Notes under the pieces: generated by a model
What the model saw: only the letters and a program-made list of their open reading frames with translations
What the model was told of the DNA's origin: nothing
The model's database searches: none
Program-made: the position numbers and the translations under genes
Part shown: positions 20,201-29,009 of the stretch, in pieces
Numbering within the stretch: the first letter of the stretch is position 1
Layout of the letters: the number at the start of each line of letters is the position of its first letter
Source of the DNA: an uncultured Prevotellaceae bacterium
Lineage (GTDB): Bacteria; Bacteroidota; Bacteroidia; Bacteroidales; Bacteroidaceae
Assembly: GCA_902799765.1 (NCBI GenBank)
Contig: CADCBZ010000012.1
Span: 124,001-188,000 of the forward strand
Reading direction: 5' to 3'
Length of the DNA stretch: 64,000 bases

Positions 20201-23200
20201 GTAAAGGTTACGAGTGGCACGATTGGTACATCAGGTACGACTACGAATGGTAACGTCTTTGGCGGCGGAAAAGGCCTTTCGGCATTTGCTGAAGCCGGAA
20301 AGGTGAAAGGAACCACCAAGGTGGCTATCAATAATGGTGCAATCAAAGGCAATGTTTATGGCGGCGGTGAGTTGGGTGATGTGGGGTTAATCACGAAACC
20401 TGCCGATTACAATTATACATGGAAACAAAGCGATGGCAACACAGTCAATACTGCTGGTAATAACGATATCACTGACACCAATAATAACACTGGCATTTGC
20501 ACGGTTACAATCTCTGGTGGTACGATAGGTACCAGTGAAAGCGTGTCATCCGAGCATGGCAATGTGTTCGGAGCCGGTAAGGGTGAGGGAACTACATTCT
20601 GGTGTGAGAAAGCCATTGCCTTCGCAACGAATGTCAGTGTCAATGGCGGCACGGTGCATGGTAATGTCTATGGCGGCGGTCAGATAGGCCGTGTGGAAGA
20701 CGATGCAAAGGTAACGATAGGTGGTGCTTCAGCAGAAACAGGAGCGGATATCAAAGGTAGTGTATTCGGAGCAGGAGCAGGTTTAGCGACCCATGGCTAC
20801 TCTGCTCTGGTGCGTGGCAATACTATAGTCACCGTTGATGGCTATGCGAAAGTGGCGAAGAGCGTCTATGGCGGTGGTGAGACAGCTTCGGTGGGACGGT
20901 ATGGCCTTAACGCACAGAAAATGCCGAATATTTTAGTAGGCGGCGGAGAATGTGAATTAATTGTCCAAGGCAATGCCACAATTGGAGAAGATGTCTTTGG
21001 GGCATGCAAAGGAGTCACGCCTGCTTATAATAATACGCAGGGTGATGATAACAGGTCCAAACGTATGGTGACATACGATCCCGATAGAGAGGTGAACCCC
21101 CATGTGGGTGGAACCCAAGATTCATTTTGGAATTATTATGATGACGACCATCGGTTTGTCTGGGAATATTTTACTACAAGTGAAGCTTATTCGCAGTATC
21201 TTGAGACTTTGGCCTTAGCCACCCATCCCGAAGTGACTATTGCCGGAAGCGCCACGGTTGGTGGCTCCGTCTATGGTGGGGGTAAGTTGGGCCTTACCAA
21301 AGGCAGTGTAATTGTAAACATTCAAGGTGGAACGATTGAGGAGGATGTGTATGGCGGTGGCGCACTGGCTGACACGAACACCACAGAGTTAGTGGCAGAT
21401 AATTATCCTACGACATCACCGACACTCAATGAAGATGGAAGTATAAAAACGAAGCAAGTCCATCCCACAACAACTGTCAATCTGACGGGCGGTCTCATCA
21501 AGGGCGATGCCTATGGCGGCGGTTTGGGCGCAGCCGATGCACCAGCCTATGTCCATGGCGATGTGTTGGTTGACCTGAACGGTACGACTACGAAGGATGC
21601 TAATACAGGAAAGCCTACCACAACTGGAACGCCATTATCCAATTCGAAAAATGGGTGTGTTGTTAGTCAGATATTTGGTTGTAACAACGTCAACGGTTCA
21701 CCGAAGGGAAATGTGATGGTGCATGTCTATGCTACGCAGAACAAAGATGTGACGAATAAGGCAACTATTGCCGATAAATTTGTCAAGGATGAGTATTCTA
21801 ACACAGCGGCTGTTCTCTTTAATCACTTGTCAGATACAATTGTTATAGCAAGACAATTAACACCATCGGCGGTTACAGAAGGAATGGAGGCTTTGACCGC
21901 AGAATCTGATGTCGCAACGATTAAAACTGCCCTTTCGACATTAGCAACAAGCTTAAAGAATTATGTTGATAATAGCGAAGATCCAGAGGCTGCACAAAAT
22001 GATATTGATGCTATCCGATATGATGTAAAAGCTGTTTATGGCGGTGGTAATCAGGCTGCATATGTGCCTTATTCTCCATATACAACAAACAATACAACAG
22101 GCGCCAAGACGCAGGTTATCATCGAGGGTTGTGGTGAGACCAGTATCGAAACCGTCTATGGCGGTGGTAATGCAGCTGCTGTGCCTGAGACGAATGTGGA
22201 GATTCGCGAGGCGTATGAGATTCATTATGCCTTTGGCGGTGGTAATGGTAAGAGCACGCCTTCATTTAATAATCCTGGTGCCGATGTTGGTATTTACAAT
22301 AGCACTAATTATGGTTCTGGTAACGCCAACTTGACTTTAAAGGGTGGTTATATCCATGAAATCTATGGCGGTAGTAATGAGAAGGGCAATATTATAGGTA
22401 CTACCAAACCTACGACGAATCCCGAAGGTGATTGTGACTTGGAGTTTGATAAGATGGTAGGAGCAGGAAAGAATGCCGATATAGACGGTAATGTCGATAT
22501 GATTCTGGATTGTATGCCTTCGAAGAAGACGCCTTTGCTGTTTGCCGGTGCAGATAACGCCAACGTTAATGGCCATGTAAACCTGACCATCACGAACGGT
22601 ACATTCGGTCAGGTATTCTGCGGAAATAACGCGGGTGGAGCCATCATGGGTTATGTTCAAGTGAATGTCGAGGAGACGGGATGTCAACCCATCGTTATTG
22701 ATGAGCTCTATACTTGCGGAAACCAGGCAGCTTATTCGGTTTATGGTTATAAGACAGGGGCTAATAACAAATTAGAACCACAGACCGAGGCAGAATTGAG
22801 AGCAGCTCTTCATACAGAACATCCAGAAATAACTGATGATGATGAGTTTGAGACATTGTTTAATAACACGAAATATAAAGACCCAGAGGTCAATATTATC
22901 TCCTGTACCTCCATCGGTAAGGTGTTTGGCGGCGGATATGGTACAAGAGCCTCTGTCTATGGTAATCCTATTGTGAACATCAACATGATTCCAGGTAGGT
23001 ATGCCAACAGTATGACCACGGATGCCGCCAGCAATTCTAATAAATTAGGTGAGATTGGCGAGGTGTTTGGCGGCGGTAATGCTGCTGACGTCTATGGCAG
23101 TACCACGGTAAATATTGGTACGACTGGAACGGTCTATCTGAACTCTGAGCCTACCTATCTCGGTAACACTAATTATTCTCCGGTAACAGATACGGAAGAC

Positions 23201-26200
23201 CCCCACTATGGCATGTTCAAGGTGACAACAGCCGACGGTGCCTATATTACGGGTACTGTCTATGGCGGTGGCTGTCAGGCCGATATCAAGGGCAACACTA
23301 ACGTCACGATGAGCGGCGGTTATGTCTTTAACGGAATCTTTGGTGGCGGTTATGCCGGTAATGTGGGTACATTCACTAGAAGTACGGACTCCCAATACAC
23401 AAGTGTCTTTGGCCATACGGCTCATGAGGGTTGTATTGGTAAGCCCATTTCCTGTGCAGAAGGTACTGGTAAATGCACGGTTCTCGTCAACGGCGGTCAG
23501 ATTGGTCCTATAGAAGTGGCAACACAGGGCATGAACAGGCCGAAAGCTCAAGGCGGTCCCGTACCGGAAGGCTGGGTATGGGGTGCAGGCCAGGGTCTTA
23601 TTGAAGATCCGGCGAAAGAACCAGATACACACTTCAAGTCATACGTAGGAAGTACGGATGTGACCATCGGTGGTACGGCCTTCGTCTTGGAATCCATCAT
23701 CGGTGGTGGTGAGTTCGGACGTGTGCTTGGCAATACGTTGGTGAAGATAGAGGGCGGCCAGATTGGTGTCGGCGCGGGAAAGGTTGATACGGACGGCAAG
23801 CCCATACGCTATGACGATGACGATTTCATCAATCCTTCCACCGCCACAGCAGCCGAGATAGAGGCTGCAGCAGCAAAGTTGGCCGAATGTTCGCACTTCC
23901 CATACGGAAAAACTATAGGAGGAAAGAAACAATACCTTCCTTACGACCCGTATTACGATGATAATAAAACCTATGCTGATGCTCATGATTTGGGTCCTGC
24001 CAGCACTTCGGATCCTTCTGACGGTAAGACGTGGATTGGCTGTGTGTTTGCTGGCGGATCTGGCTACATGCCCTATCTGAAAAAGGATAATAATGGCAAT
24101 CCCGTCGGCTACGACTGGTGTAGTTCCGCAGGTTTGGTGGAAGGTGATACCGAAGTGCGGATTTCAGGTGGTCATATCCTTACGAATGTCTATGGTGGTA
24201 ACGAGGTTACCAACGTAAAGGGAAAATGTAAGGTAACGATGACAGGTGGTACAATTGGCGTGCCGCGTACCGTAGATCAGATTATTAATCATCCTCTTAC
24301 TTGTTATCTCTTTGGTGCTGGTAAGGGTGATCCACGTCCACATTTCAATACAGAAACGAATGTCCAAGATGTTGAGATTGATATTTCGGGCGGTATTATT
24401 TATGGTTCTGTTTTCGGTGGTGGCGAGGATGGTCACGTGGAGCGTAATGTTAAAATGACGATTGGAAAGGATGACCACACTGGTCCTATCATTGGTACTT
24501 GGGGTACTACCTATGTGGATGGAAACATCTTCGGTGGTGGTCGTGGCTTCTCTGGTGATGCTTATACGGCAGGAAATGTAGCCGGAAGCGTGGATCTTAA
24601 AATCAAGGGTGGTACCATGCTTGGCAGTATCTATGGTGGAGGACGATTAGGTTCGGTGGGCTATGGACTCTATCCCCCAACAGCAGGAGAGACATACTAT
24701 GGAGCGATGCGTCCTGATAATACAGGCGATGATGCTGGCAACACAGCTATTGCTGATTTTAAACGTGGCTACGTAGATATAGAAATCAGCGGTGGTACCA
24801 TTGGTAACACACATGAATATATCATTCCTAGTGCAGATAATACGCCATCAACTCTTACCATTGATGACATTGCCACTTGGACGGATGATAACTGGAAGAC
24901 TTGGACGAGTCATAATAACATTCCTTTAACAGAGTTTGATAAAGAGACCTATAGGCTGAAGCATACCAAGGGTGGTAACGTCTTTGCTGGTGGCATGGGA
25001 CGCCTCTATCAGTTGGATGGTATAACACCTATCTCTGCCGTGAACTGGTGGAAAGTGGGATGTGTAAAACAAACCAAGTTGACCGTCAAGGGCGGTACTA
25101 TTAAGAGTAATGTCTATGGTGGTGGCGAGCTGGGTGCCGTGAAACCGTATGTCAATGGTAATACAGTTCAGGGTGGTACGACAGAAATTATCGTTAAAAA
25201 CGAGAATAATACCCAAATCGGTACTGAGATAAAAGATGGTAGCAATGCCACGCAGTACACCTTCGGTAGCGTGTATGGCGGTGGCTATGGTAGTACTATT
25301 GAGTATCTTGGAACATCAGACGATACCAGTACTGAAAATGACAACCCGAAGTTTGTGGCAGGCCTTGTTCATGGAGATACTGAAATCGACATGCAGGGTG
25401 GTAAGGTATTGGCAAGTGTCTATGGTGGTGGTGAGGTAGCCAGCGTAAATGGCAGTGCGGAAGTGGCTGTCAGCGGTGGCGAAGTCGGCAAAGACAAAGT
25501 TGGTACTAAAATGTTTGGCGGACCCACGATGGGTAATGTCTATGGTGGTGGTAGCGGACATCCCAACATTGTTCGTTGCGGCAGAATATTGAATAACACT
25601 AAGGTTACTATCAGCGGCGATGATACCAAGATATATCATAATGTCTATGGTGGCGGTGCATACGGTACTGTAGGTGATTTCAATTATACAACGGGCACTG
25701 ATGGTAAGGTCAATGGAGTAACTAGTCTAAAGACTGCCAATACCGGCAAAGCAGAAGTCATCATCACGGGTGGTACCATCGGCTCTGACGGCAAGAATAA
25801 CGGCATGGTGTTCGGCTCGTCGCGAGGTGATATTAACAAGACTGGTGAGCGCGACGACCATACGGCTTGGGTCTATAACGCATTCGTCACCATTGGAACT
25901 CAAGGGTCTGAGACAGGCCCAGCTATTAAGGGTTCGATATATGGCAGTGGTGAGAATGGTCATACCTTCAACAATACCGATGTGAAAATCCATAGTGGTA
26001 AGATAGGTATTGGCGATGTTAACGATCCAGACGGTGGGGCTGCATACGCCTATCGTGGTAATGTCTATGGTGGTGGTTGCGGTACGGATAAGTATTATTC
26101 TAATACATCACTTGAGAACCACGATGGAAATGGTGACACCTACAACCCGTTGGCCGGTATTGTATATGGCAATACCACGGTTACCATTGATGGTGGAACT

Positions 26201-28336
26201 GTAGTCCACAATGTCTATGGTGCTGGTGCTATGGGTTCGGTAGGTAAGGCTACTGGTGGTACAACGACTGGTGGTAAGACAACCATTAATATCAGTGGCG
26301 GTACGATTGGCGTCAGCGGCACTGTTGGTGATGGCAATGTCTATGGTGCAGCCCGTGGTGACCTCAGTGACAATACAGATGGTCTCTCTGAGGTTCAGGA
26401 AACCGAGGTGAACATCAAACCTAATACAATTGATGGTAAGCCTGAAGCAACTATTAAGGGCTCTGTCTTCGGTGGTGGTGAGGCTGGTATCGTGAAGGGT
26501 GATGTGGCTGTCAATGTGTCTGGTGGAAATATACTACAGGATGTGTATGGTGGTGGTGCCTTGGCCGATACTCAGACGAGCAACTGGGATGCTACTAGCA
26601 ATACATGGGCCACAGGTATGGTTACAAATGGCAAGACGACCTACAAAACTACCGTCAACCTGCTTGACGGAACCATCGGAGGTGATGCCTACGGTGGCGG
26701 ACTGGGACAGAAGACTCAATTTAATGGTGGCACTTCGGATATTGAAGCGACAGTCTATGGTGATATCACTGTGAATTTGGGTACTCTTGGAACAGCTGCG
26801 ACAAATGATAGTCCTGCAATACCTGCATCGGCAACAGCCTTCAATATCAGCTACGATGATACGGATGATAAAGATGAAAATAATAATTATATCCAAGTAG
26901 TGGGAAGCGGTCGAGTATTCGGCTGTAACAACCTGAACGGTTCGCCTCAAGGCGATGTGACGGTGAATGTGTATAAGACGGTGACTGGTAATGTTGGGAG
27001 GACAGATGCTGAAAATTCAACAGCACCAGCCCAGGAACAGAGAGCCAGCCGAGATGCTAATGTACCCCATACTTATGAATTAGCTGCCGTCTATGGTGGT
27101 GGTAATTTGGCTGACTATACGGCAACAGGCAAGAAAGCCAGTGTTACGATACATACTTGTGATGTCAGTGTACAACATGTTTATGGCGGTGGTAATGCTG
27201 CTGCTGTTCCTGAGACCGATGTCCTTGTGAAAGGTGCATGGGAGATAGATCATGTGTTCGGTGGCGGTAACGGTAAGGATAAATTCAAGAAGGGCAATCA
27301 GTGGATCCTGAATGAGGGAGCTAATGTTTCTGGTAATACAAATACGCTTCTGATAGGTGGTTACATTCATGAGGCCTACGGAGGTAGTAATGAAAAAGGT
27401 ACTATTGGCGGAAATGTTACCATTAATACAAACTCCGAACATGAAGATTGTGCTTGTGACTTGGAGTTGGTAAAACTATATGGTGCTGGTAAGAATGCCG
27501 ATATTGAGGGAGACTTGATAGTTGTCTTAGGCTGTGCACCTGAAACCAAGACTGAAGAAGTATATGGTGGTGCTGAAAATGCAAATGTCAGAGGCAACGT
27601 GGAGTTGACTATTACCAGTGGAACCTTCGGTAAGGTGTTTGGTGGTAACAACCAGAGCGGTGCTATCTTTGGACATATCGTATTGAATGTTGAGGAAACG
27701 AATTGTCGTCCGATTATCATTGATGAGCTTTATGGTTGCGGTAACAATGCGGCCTATTCGGTTTATGGTTATAAGAACGGTGGAACTGATTGGGAAGGTT
27801 TCCCCATCTATGTACCAAGAACTTCGACGGATGACGGAACAGCTGTAACGTTTGACGGTAAGCCTCATACAGTACCAGATGCTACCACAGGCCAATATGA
27901 CGATCCTGAGGTGAATATCATCTCTTGTACCAGAATCGGAAAAGTGTTCGGTGGCGGATGGGGTTCCGGTGCTATCGTCTATGGTAATCCGACGGTGAAT
28001 ATCGATCAGATTTACGGAAAGGCGTATAGTGATGCGGATAAGACGCAATATGATGCTGTGGCTACATCACTTGGAGAGATCGGTGACGTGTTTGGCGGTG
28101 GTAACGAGGCTAATGTCGTAGGCAATACGAATGTCAACATCGGTACGAAAAAGGAAGTATGGCTGCATCAGAGCGTTGATGCCAACGGCAACTATACGAT
28201 GTATCCTGCTAATACTGGTTCAGGAAATGGAATCCCTGTTGTTGGTGCCAACATCAAGGGCAATGTCTATGGTGGTGGTAATGAGGCTGAAGTGACGGGT
28301 GATACCAATGTCAACATCGGAAAAAAGAGTGAATAA
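14195..28336 (+). CDS. C-terminal 4713 residues of second giant repeat protein
   Basis: This frame overlaps the end of the previous piece. The nominal GTG at 14195 has no convincing ribosome-binding site and no signal peptide follows, so it is probably the continuation of the gene starting at 12745. The first residues complete the MBG-like domain (DTDYTWTGNTVGDDYEV). Further on are a lectin-like YYVLHQNGKGYLKV region, GLUG-like motifs at ~640-760 (GGLVGKLDGSARVINCFS), and from ~1550 to the end a long array of VYGGGE/VFGGGKG/VYGGGN units. The array contains kilobase-scale internal duplications. It ends with GDTNVNIGKKSE inside a repeat unit, without the sorting domain seen on the first giant. 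The protein is likely extracellular if the frame is restored; its function is unknown. Confidence 0.75.
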   Translation: MMENGESHSVTVKHNGNTLTQDTDYTWTGNTVGDDYEVTVTGMGNYTGSAKAQYIPVTPGYYVLHQNGKGYLKVSGAGVNLGNDGTFQSGNLFDKGNCIWYMTPEGYLQNEYFYLNAANNNTYGKKHLKINDGTNDLYLCNNGSSITLQAGPSAYYSACPVTVEEVSWTDAPAADNLTVQSPQLVTYLRAYFTQKIKYNFHNDAGTEVKSTDGKHERRVYATLAYASGGDGKGTNWDIDESGILYNKKASGDVEFTATYNILPADPVVRAAHSTAATKSIKYKVTQKPLALTANMDYLLFSISGGDSNRYPYDDGVADGNPVIPNGKGGMDNSSVLTDPDTNKNMKISWKITADAEGFYTFQNSNTSKYLYFDETPHASSDYGVLRLGDAPTGNSAKFRLYKTSDSNYGECYYIIPYSKLFAVYKSDGLANGLYVALNNKDYASQATKVISLFKPNANSIWCIYKYEAEYRIREDFTITGPSTVDALGDYEFTSEGWYGKYIKQSPKNGEAQNRLVIKGTYKNGSNIDYQWTVTSLGTYINITDGTNTDGTWTKTTTGDATNRKLVINVTSLPVSSTSGVIKLKLSGCSAPSENVKTSSEKTFAFTIFGDGTVSFTEITSLSQITSSSGVYRLVGGESSNFAYSVSNKPGVTTFSGILDGNNQTISDLSAPLFDNLSNGTVHNVNISGVNISSHSGPTGAIAGTADGGSRIYNVGVLGGEVGSSDDVCGGLVGKLDGSARVINCFSYATITGGTTVGGIVGNNTYASKSNDMRTMVMNCMFYGDITGGSSKAPIYNGQIITNRSDQNGVSNFNYFWAGASYVQNQAINVYNCALAAETRFLQRFEFYRPLLNSNRALAAWWATGSRDNKDEMLKWVMEPSQIGSATPYPILKPFDKYPSVVNIDADHAEAFSGDDATKKTQYNQGRKFGSLTINIQNASSGAPDGADIIISPKSVTPNITDKDPAHFNFNYYKVQLPYYNDVGTKNYTDNKVVTGWKIVSMSKSAGSFTTGSDATATANSDGDITLSTPYNFADRNSTVKDIYSETNKRVFNQGAYFDVPEGVTSITIEPYWGKCVYVADAYPDVVYNQDMSAVSNVNTVGGGVRYTNNTSYSINGSNQIVYTKLGGNDGAVNALNPSGTVYDNAIVLVGNVHSLDLSNKTDDNKPYTIMSIDLDKDNEPDYSYILRFNDRVRVHPVRVDFLNVIGLGMAQKSTGGSGTYNLGIMQPLGWFECTNTGLFRVTQFEYDRNPRKSAPMILHGGVIEQWVTVAETSGNVTEANAVDYYHVGSNVWFKEFHIGAHQDRQQIISPHPPISVTGGDFDIFYLTGMYNTPNTNYDDNAECYINGGRFGKVAGTGMQGIGGFTMNGTTKTSYSNGNIIWQIDNADIDEFYAGGINAAHIAEGNIWTVIRNSRVDQFCGGPKFGNMNSDKKVVTNATNCTFRTFFGAGYGGNSYNREYPTNKYNDYNYGWNTWLKSVYKKEYKDPFKGVSTRIDYQFIPKSDNTLNVGRLFVDYISFSLATTHDVTSKLTDCTITTSPLGRLSISDDYQCLGSFYGGGSLGMVDGPVKSTLTNCTVEGNVFGGGYSATLPTVQVMNDSFQREPSYDTNTGAYTEAILPTTESYTWEQVTEAEFSSKQIDTGKNILYTTENLTGLGAVTGNVTLTIDGNTTLTDGKRMSVAHSVYGGGEESNVEGNTQVNITGGTITENVFGGGKGEADEFSCSKAMVGVNNAGAGADLTTEENKNKGTKVTISNGTVNGNVYGGGEVGRVEWNTQVTIGAVSGGGTPIVNGSVFGAGAGVATHGYAALVRGNSYVTIQGNAKVIENVYGGGEQATVGRYWVKGINNVDSEGNPIPSAPSAPTDMPDEMPYKTMSGGQCTVTVQGNAQVGPDDGATATAGHVFGAGKGVTPHYVHTGEKANWSRRMVDYNSTKHTGEPGTTWDYYEDNHAYVWEYFATEDKYFEFLQTLALVTGTDVTIGGGTVKGNVYGGSESGFVQDDTDVKVTSGTIGTSGTTTNGNVFGGGKGLSAFAEAGKVKGTTKVAINNGAIKGNVYGGGELGDVGLITKPADYNYTWKQSDGNTVNTAGNNDITDTNNNTGICTVTISGGTIGTSESVSSEHGNVFGAGKGEGTTFWCEKAIAFATNVSVNGGTVHGNVYGGGQIGRVEDDAKVTIGGASAETGADIKGSVFGAGAGLATHGYSALVRGNTIVTVDGYAKVAKSVYGGGETASVGRYGLNAQKMPNILVGGGECELIVQGNATIGEDVFGACKGVTPAYNNTQGDDNRSKRMVTYDPDREVNPHVGGTQDSFWNYYDDDHRFVWEYFTTSEAYSQYLETLALATHPEVTIAGSATVGGSVYGGGKLGLTKGSVIVNIQGGTIEEDVYGGGALADTNTTELVADNYPTTSPTLNEDGSIKTKQVHPTTTVNLTGGLIKGDAYGGGLGAADAPAYVHGDVLVDLNGTTTKDANTGKPTTTGTPLSNSKNGCVVSQIFGCNNVNGSPKGNVMVHVYATQNKDVTNKATIADKFVKDEYSNTAAVLFNHLSDTIVIARQLTPSAVTEGMEALTAESDVATIKTALSTLATSLKNYVDNSEDPEAAQNDIDAIRYDVKAVYGGGNQAAYVPYSPYTTNNTTGAKTQVIIEGCGETSIETVYGGGNAAAVPETNVEIREAYEIHYAFGGGNGKSTPSFNNPGADVGIYNSTNYGSGNANLTLKGGYIHEIYGGSNEKGNIIGTTKPTTNPEGDCDLEFDKMVGAGKNADIDGNVDMILDCMPSKKTPLLFAGADNANVNGHVNLTITNGTFGQVFCGNNAGGAIMGYVQVNVEETGCQPIVIDELYTCGNQAAYSVYGYKTGANNKLEPQTEAELRAALHTEHPEITDDDEFETLFNNTKYKDPEVNIISCTSIGKVFGGGYGTRASVYGNPIVNINMIPGRYANSMTTDAASNSNKLGEIGEVFGGGNAADVYGSTTVNIGTTGTVYLNSEPTYLGNTNYSPVTDTEDPHYGMFKVTTADGAYITGTVYGGGCQADIKGNTNVTMSGGYVFNGIFGGGYAGNVGTFTRSTDSQYTSVFGHTAHEGCIGKPISCAEGTGKCTVLVNGGQIGPIEVATQGMNRPKAQGGPVPEGWVWGAGQGLIEDPAKEPDTHFKSYVGSTDVTIGGTAFVLESIIGGGEFGRVLGNTLVKIEGGQIGVGAGKVDTDGKPIRYDDDDFINPSTATAAEIEAAAAKLAECSHFPYGKTIGGKKQYLPYDPYYDDNKTYADAHDLGPASTSDPSDGKTWIGCVFAGGSGYMPYLKKDNNGNPVGYDWCSSAGLVEGDTEVRISGGHILTNVYGGNEVTNVKGKCKVTMTGGTIGVPRTVDQIINHPLTCYLFGAGKGDPRPHFNTETNVQDVEIDISGGIIYGSVFGGGEDGHVERNVKMTIGKDDHTGPIIGTWGTTYVDGNIFGGGRGFSGDAYTAGNVAGSVDLKIKGGTMLGSIYGGGRLGSVGYGLYPPTAGETYYGAMRPDNTGDDAGNTAIADFKRGYVDIEISGGTIGNTHEYIIPSADNTPSTLTIDDIATWTDDNWKTWTSHNNIPLTEFDKETYRLKHTKGGNVFAGGMGRLYQLDGITPISAVNWWKVGCVKQTKLTVKGGTIKSNVYGGGELGAVKPYVNGNTVQGGTTEIIVKNENNTQIGTEIKDGSNATQYTFGSVYGGGYGSTIEYLGTSDDTSTENDNPKFVAGLVHGDTEIDMQGGKVLASVYGGGEVASVNGSAEVAVSGGEVGKDKVGTKMFGGPTMGNVYGGGSGHPNIVRCGRILNNTKVTISGDDTKIYHNVYGGGAYGTVGDFNYTTGTDGKVNGVTSLKTANTGKAEVIITGGTIGSDGKNNGMVFGSSRGDINKTGERDDHTAWVYNAFVTIGTQGSETGPAIKGSIYGSGENGHTFNNTDVKIHSGKIGIGDVNDPDGGAAYAYRGNVYGGGCGTDKYYSNTSLENHDGNGDTYNPLAGIVYGNTTVTIDGGTVVHNVYGAGAMGSVGKATGGTTTGGKTTINISGGTIGVSGTVGDGNVYGAARGDLSDNTDGLSEVQETEVNIKPNTIDGKPEATIKGSVFGGGEAGIVKGDVAVNVSGGNILQDVYGGGALADTQTSNWDATSNTWATGMVTNGKTTYKTTVNLLDGTIGGDAYGGGLGQKTQFNGGTSDIEATVYGDITVNLGTLGTAATNDSPAIPASATAFNISYDDTDDKDENNNYIQVVGSGRVFGCNNLNGSPQGDVTVNVYKTVTGNVGRTDAENSTAPAQEQRASRDANVPHTYELAAVYGGGNLADYTATGKKASVTIHTCDVSVQHVYGGGNAAAVPETDVLVKGAWEIDHVFGGGNGKDKFKKGNQWILNEGANVSGNTNTLLIGGYIHEAYGGSNEKGTIGGNVTINTNSEHEDCACDLELVKLYGAGKNADIEGDLIVVLGCAPETKTEEVYGGAENANVRGNVELTITSGTFGKVFGGNNQSGAIFGHIVLNVEETNCRPIIIDELYGCGNNAAYSVYGYKNGGTDWEGFPIYVPRTSTDDGTAVTFDGKPHTVPDATTGQYDDPEVNIISCTRIGKVFGGGWGSGAIVYGNPTVNIDQIYGKAYSDADKTQYDAVATSLGEIGDVFGGGNEANVVGNTNVNIGTKKEVWLHQSVDANGNYTMYPANTGSGNGIPVVGANIKGNVYGGGNEAEVTGDTNVNIGKKSE
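19318..21283 (+). repeat. Diverged internal duplication inside the giant gene
   Basis: Two successive modules of about 0.85 kb (19318-20166) and 0.73 kb (20557-21283) encode the same order of units. Each has NVFGxGKGE, a VxGNVYGGGxxGRVE unit, SVFGAGAGxATHGY, a VYGGGExAxVGRY unit, the NRSKRMV/WSRRMV segment, and LxTLALxT ending in SVYGGG/NVYGGS. The copies have diverged in sequence but keep the order, which indicates tandem duplication. Confidence 0.7.
21262..23320 (+). repeat. Long supermodule, copy 1
   Basis: This block of about 2 kb encodes an ordered series: SVYGGG, DVYGGGALADT, GDAYGGGLG, FGCNNVNGSPKGNV, VYGGGNAAAVPET, GGYIHEIYGGSNEKG, GAGKNADIDG, NVNGHVNLTITNGTFG, PIVIDELY and VYGYK. 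The same series recurs at about 26459-28325 with many substitutions. Confidence 0.75.
26459..28325 (+). repeat. Long supermodule, copy 2
   Basis: This is the second copy of the supermodule seen at 21262-23320. It has the same series of diagnostic units (DVYGGGALADT, FGCNNLNGSPQGDV, VYGGGNAAAVPET, GGYIHEAYGGSNEKG, GAGKNADIEG, PIIIDELYGCGN). The gene ends inside this copy, at the point that corresponds to GNTNVTM in copy 1. Confidence 0.75.
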
Positions 28337-28390
28337 AATGGCAAAAGTATCACTTTCTTTGTAAGTTGCTGATTCTCATTCGGTTATAGA

Positions 28391-28430
28391 GGTGATAGAT
28401 AATTTTTATCTATCACCTTTTATCTGTTTT
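28391..28430 (+). terminator. Hairpin terminator after the giant-gene operon
   Basis: A perfect 11-bp stem (ggtgatagata at 28391-28401 with its complement at 28407-28417) encloses a 5-nt loop and is followed by a T-rich tract. It sits 55 bp after the stop of the second giant gene. The rest of 28337-28473 up to the IS66 end holds no gene that I can see. Confidence 0.8.
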
Positions 28431-28591
28431 GGAGGGGGTTGGGATGCAAATCTCTTATGAATTGGGGTAACTCGTAAGCATTCGATAAACTACAGGTAGT
28501 TGTACCTATATATTGTAGCAACAGCAGCTATAACTTCAAGTGAAGCATATAACTGCTGTTGTTTTTGTTGTAACCATCTGTGACGCCTATA

Positions 28592-28861
28592 TCATGCAGT
28601 TTTAGTCATGACAGATTCCGGATGTGTTAGTTTCCACTTATGTGGTAGCAGTTGCAAGAGTTCCTCATGTGATGCTTTTGTATGATATGGCATCTGACTG
28701 ATAATGTCATTCAAGTAATCCCTTGGATTGACATCGTGGTTTCTGCATGTCGCCAACAGTGAACAGACGACTGCCATGTTCTGCGCTGCCTCATGATTTC
28801 CGCAGAAGAGGTAGTTCTTCCTGCCCAGTGTAATGGGACGTATCTCATTCTCGGCAAGATT
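28592..28861 (-). pseudogene. tnpC: IS66 transposase TnpC, C-terminal fragment
   Basis: These 90 codons (including the stop) encode the C-terminal end of the IS66 DDE transposase, with the recognisable LAENEIRP and LGRKNYLFCG motifs that hold the last part of the catalytic domain. The fragment is separated by 3484 bp from the rest of the gene at 32346-33692. Joining codon 449 of the N-terminal part to this piece restores the uninterrupted motif LLLDNNLAENEIRP and a 538-residue protein of normal family length. No start codon serves this fragment, so it should be inactive while the inserted element is present. Confidence 0.93.
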
Positions 28862-28877
28862 ATCCAAACAGTGGTAT

Positions 28878-28915
28878 AATCTTGCTTATCACAACTTAAA
28901 TATTATCCCAACTTT
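28878..28915 (+). repeat. RIT terminal inverted repeat, left
   Basis: The 38 bases match the reverse complement of 32308-32345 without mismatch. Further inside, at 28929-28968, a second imperfect inverted pair (ttatcaca and tgtgataa) repeats part of the terminal sequence. Confidence 0.92.
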
Positions 28916-29009
28916 TTTCGCGAAGTCTTATCACAAAGTAGCTGCCTAATGCAGAAGTTGTGATAATAATTTCGTATATTGCGCACGTTTCATTTTAATT
29001 TTTATCGAT

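Noticed and set aside
562..28336. Many long open frames on the minus strand and in other frames inside the giant genes
   Set aside because: They follow the repetitive composition of the plus-strand genes, lack ribosome-binding sites and family motifs, and are shadows of the real frame.
19240..28336. Direct repeats that might suggest a CRISPR array
   Set aside because: The repeats encode VYGGG-type units in one reading frame with variable spacing and sequence; there are no constant repeats with unique spacers and no cas genes.
28929..28968. Hairpin near the RIT left end as a terminator
   Set aside because: It has no T-tract and repeats part of the terminal inverted repeat, so a recombinase site is the better reading.
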